Source: Paraburkholderia sp. C35 (GTDB lineage Bacteria; Pseudomonadota; Gammaproteobacteria; Burkholderiales; Burkholderiaceae). Taken from it: DNA of 64,000 nucleotides. The DNA lies in contig NZ_QBUY01000007.1 in NCBI RefSeq assembly GCF_003121405.1, forward strand, positions 62,001 through 126,000. The letters run 5' to 3'. A program made the position numbers and the translations under genes. This document shows, piece after piece, positions 63,001 to 64,000 of this stretch; positions within the stretch are counted from its first letter, which is position 1, and each line of letters starts with the position of its first letter. Under the pieces are notes generated by a model. It had not been told where the DNA came from. It ran no database searches and saw only the letters and a list, made by a program, of their open reading frames with translations.

Positions 63001-64000
63001 TCGCTGGATGAAGCCGGTGCAGGCTTGCCGCGATCTGCTGCGCCGAGCCTTCGCCGCTGCGAACCGGCTCGGCGACATCCCTTACGCCGCCTATTCGTGC
63101 AACAGCATGAACTCAGATCTGCTGTTCGCCGGAGAGCCTCTGCCTGAAGCACAAGCGGAAGCCGAACGCGGATTGGCGTATGTCGAGCGGATGCACTTTG
63201 GGCTTGTGATCGACTTTATCGCCACGCAACTCGCGCTGATCCGGACGCTCCGCGGCCTGACGCCGACATTCGGGTCATTCGACGATGCGTACTTTAATGA
63301 ACGTCAAATCGAACACCGCTTGTCCGAGAATCCCGCGCTCGCCGTTCCCGCCTGCTGTTACTGGATCCGAAAACTGCAAGCACGCTATCTAGCGTGCGAT
63401 TTTGCGGGAGCGCTCAACGCTGCTGCCAAAGCTCAGCCACTTCTATGGACTTCTTCCTCGTTTTACGAGGAATCCGACTTCCATTTTTATACCGCTCTAG
63501 CCCTGTCGGCATGCTCGGACGCCGCCGCGTTTGACGAGCGGTCCCAGTGTCTTCCGGCGATGAAGAGCCACCTCGTGAACTTGCAGACCTGGGCCGCAAA
63601 CTGCCCGGAGAATTTCGCGGACCGCGCGGCACTGGTTAGTGCGGAAATTGCCCGCATCGAAGGGCGCGATCGAGATGCCGAGCAAAGCTACGAACAGGCG
63701 ATACGCGCGGCGCAGCAAAGTGGATTCGTTCACAATGAGGCGCTCGCGAATGAACTCGCATCCGGCTTCTATTCGGCGCGTGGTCTGGAGAAGATTGCGC
63801 GCCTTTATATGCGCGACGCCCGTTATGGGTATCAGCGTTGGCGCGCCGATGGCAAGGTTCGGCAACTTGAGCAGATGCATCCGTACCTTGGGACCAACGA
63901 TCCCATGTCCGATTCAACGAGTACGATTGCAACGCCCGTCGAGCAGCTCGATCTTGCGACGGTGCTCAAGGTGTCACAGGCTGCATCCAGCGACATCGTG
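60074..64000 (+). CDS. Second giant kinase-like and STAND ATPase signalling protein, partial
   Basis: An open frame of 1,309 codons from ATG 60074 to the right edge, paralogous over its whole visible length to the protein at 50071-55563. The kinase-like domain (about 1-275) has HKDLKPTHIL where HRDxKPxN is expected and GFG for DFG, so it is more degenerate than its paralog. The ATPase has LVSGYSGIGKSSVVNE (about 322) and LALFVDDLQWLD, then the long helical repeat region (FVHNEALANELASGFYSARG). The sequence ends at the start of the segment that precedes GAF in the paralog (LDLATVLKVSQ), so GAF, PAS and histidine-kinase domains are expected but unseen. Confidence 0.9.
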   Translation, partial: MDNRLQMSWDDGERVFWRGRRPSHTDGPDVLLARPVADHPRPASLDRFAHEFSLKDELDGTWAVRPLDLVRENGQTMLVLEDPGGEPLARLLGAPMEIEHFFHHAVGIASVLGQLHQRGLVHKDLKPTHILVNCIGGQARLTGFGLASRLPRERQSPEPPETIAGTLAYMAPEQTGRMNRSIDSRSDLYAFGVTLYQMLTGALPFNAVDPMEWVHCHIARKPIPPGERVQHVPAAVSRIVMKLLAKTAEERYQTAAGVEHDLRHCLAHWQHQRFIEAFPLGERDASDKLLIPEKLYGREREVDTLVAAFDRIVKTGTPELLLVSGYSGIGKSSVVNELHKLLVPPRGIFASGKFDQYKRDIPYATLIQAFQSLVRPLLGKPDAELSRWRIALLEALDVNAGLMTDLIPDLKLIIGEPPPAPELEPQQAQRRFMQVFQRFIGVFAREEHPLALFVDDLQWLDAATLDLLEDLLARPDLRHLMLIGAYRDNEVDALHPLMSKLRAIREAGVAVSEITLAPLAISHVRQLTEEALHCDSDSVQPLARLVHDKTAGNPFFVIQFLQTLVEGDLLTFDHDVGKWCWDLDLIHAKGYTDNVVDLMIGKLSRLPIETQRALQQLACLGNTASTAALSTVLGVPVKQVHTELWDACRQELVERLGGSYRFGHDRIHEASYSLIPEASRAEAHLRIGRLLAEQTAPDRREEAIFEIVGQLNRGAALMTSSGEREQLAGFNLLAGQRAKASTAYASALTYLATGAELLGDDRWSRQHELIFDLELNRAACEFLTGQSSLADERLSALSMRAVTTVEQASVACLHTDVCTTLDKSSRAVAVCLDYLRHVGIDWSPHPSDEEVRNEFDLIGSLLGRRTIEELIDLPLMEDAASLATAEVLTKLFAPALQTDGNLVALMSCKAINLSLSRGNCDASCFAYVLLSRVAGPRFGDYQFGFRFGQLGYDLVEQRGLKRFEAKTYLCFSIFSVRWMKPVQACRDLLRRAFAAANRLGDIPYAAYSCNSMNSDLLFAGEPLPEAQAEAERGLAYVERMHFGLVIDFIATQLALIRTLRGLTPTFGSFDDAYFNERQIEHRLSENPALAVPACCYWIRKLQARYLACDFAGALNAAAKAQPLLWTSSSFYEESDFHFYTALALSACSDAAAFDERSQCLPAMKSHLVNLQTWAANCPENFADRAALVSAEIARIEGRDRDAEQSYEQAIRAAQQSGFVHNEALANELASGFYSARGLEKIARLYMRDARYGYQRWRADGKVRQLEQMHPYLGTNDPMSDSTSTIATPVEQLDLATVLKVSQAASSDIV

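Noticed and set aside
1..64000. CRISPR arrays, insertion sequences, tRNA or rRNA genes, att sites
   Set aside because: I looked for regularly spaced direct repeats, transposase motifs with terminal inverted repeats and tRNA-like cloverleaf ends and saw none that I could support by eye.

Overview
The window is high-GC Gram-negative DNA. Porin types, LysR/GntR regulators, AEC and ACS-type carriers, discoidin-tailed exoproteins and the overall enzyme mix suggest a soil or plant-associated Burkholderiaceae (Paraburkholderia/Caballeronia-like) replicon. This is inference: no rRNA, tRNA or essential housekeeping gene is present. The layout looks like accessory or secondary-replicon DNA, with mostly single genes or short operons, many regulators and a few decayed remnants.

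Layout. (1) 1-7.0 kb: the edge of a lipoprotein gene, a VOC (glyoxalase-fold) protein, an unknown gene, an orphan flagellar hook gene (flgE) and a CadC-like winged-helix/TPR regulator. (2) 7.05-22.6 kb, all on the minus strand: a compact, translationally coupled type II secretion (T2SS) operon of hybrid T2SS/type IV pilus style. In transcription order it runs gspG, gspF, gspE (broken by an in-frame TGA), PilM-, PilN-, PilO- and PilP-like genes, a TPR/cohesin secretin, and three more pseudopilins. It is preceded by a 1,877-residue exported protein with a glycoside hydrolase family 2 (GH2) module, Ig-like repeats and three discoidin domains. That gene starts 184 bp from a perfect LacI-type palindrome, so the locus reads as a sugar-responsive giant exoenzyme or lectin with its own secretion machine. 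(3) 23.3-27.1 kb: a GntR/FadR regulator divergent from an enolase-superfamily dehydratase, an AEC carrier and a GlcG/HbpS-like protein, with two GntR-type operators between them. (4) 27.4-50 kb: a dense series of detoxification and redox genes: enoyl-CoA hydratase-like, VOC, DJ-1/PfpI, SrpA-like catalase, Tat-exported epoxide hydrolase, LLM flavin oxidoreductase, SDRs, a PQQ-type sugar dehydrogenase with membrane partners, two other alpha/beta hydrolases with Asp nucleophiles, an MFS exporter, a porin, an AEC carrier, a Tat-exported haloacid dehalogenase and the frameshifted 3' remnant of an SDR. (5) 50-64 kb: two giant paralogous signalling proteins (kinase-like, STAND-type ATPase and helical repeats; GAF, PAS and histidine kinase are seen in the complete copy). 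They flank a divergent MFS/porin uptake pair, a stand-alone receiver and a FixJ/NarL-type response regulator. The second paralog runs off the right edge.

The two strongest candidates for something new are the secretion locus (2), with its split gspE, cohesin-tailed secretin and adjacent giant putative substrate, and the paired signalling system (5). In the latter the Ser/Thr-kinase-like modules have lost catalytic residues while the histidine kinase of the complete copy looks intact.
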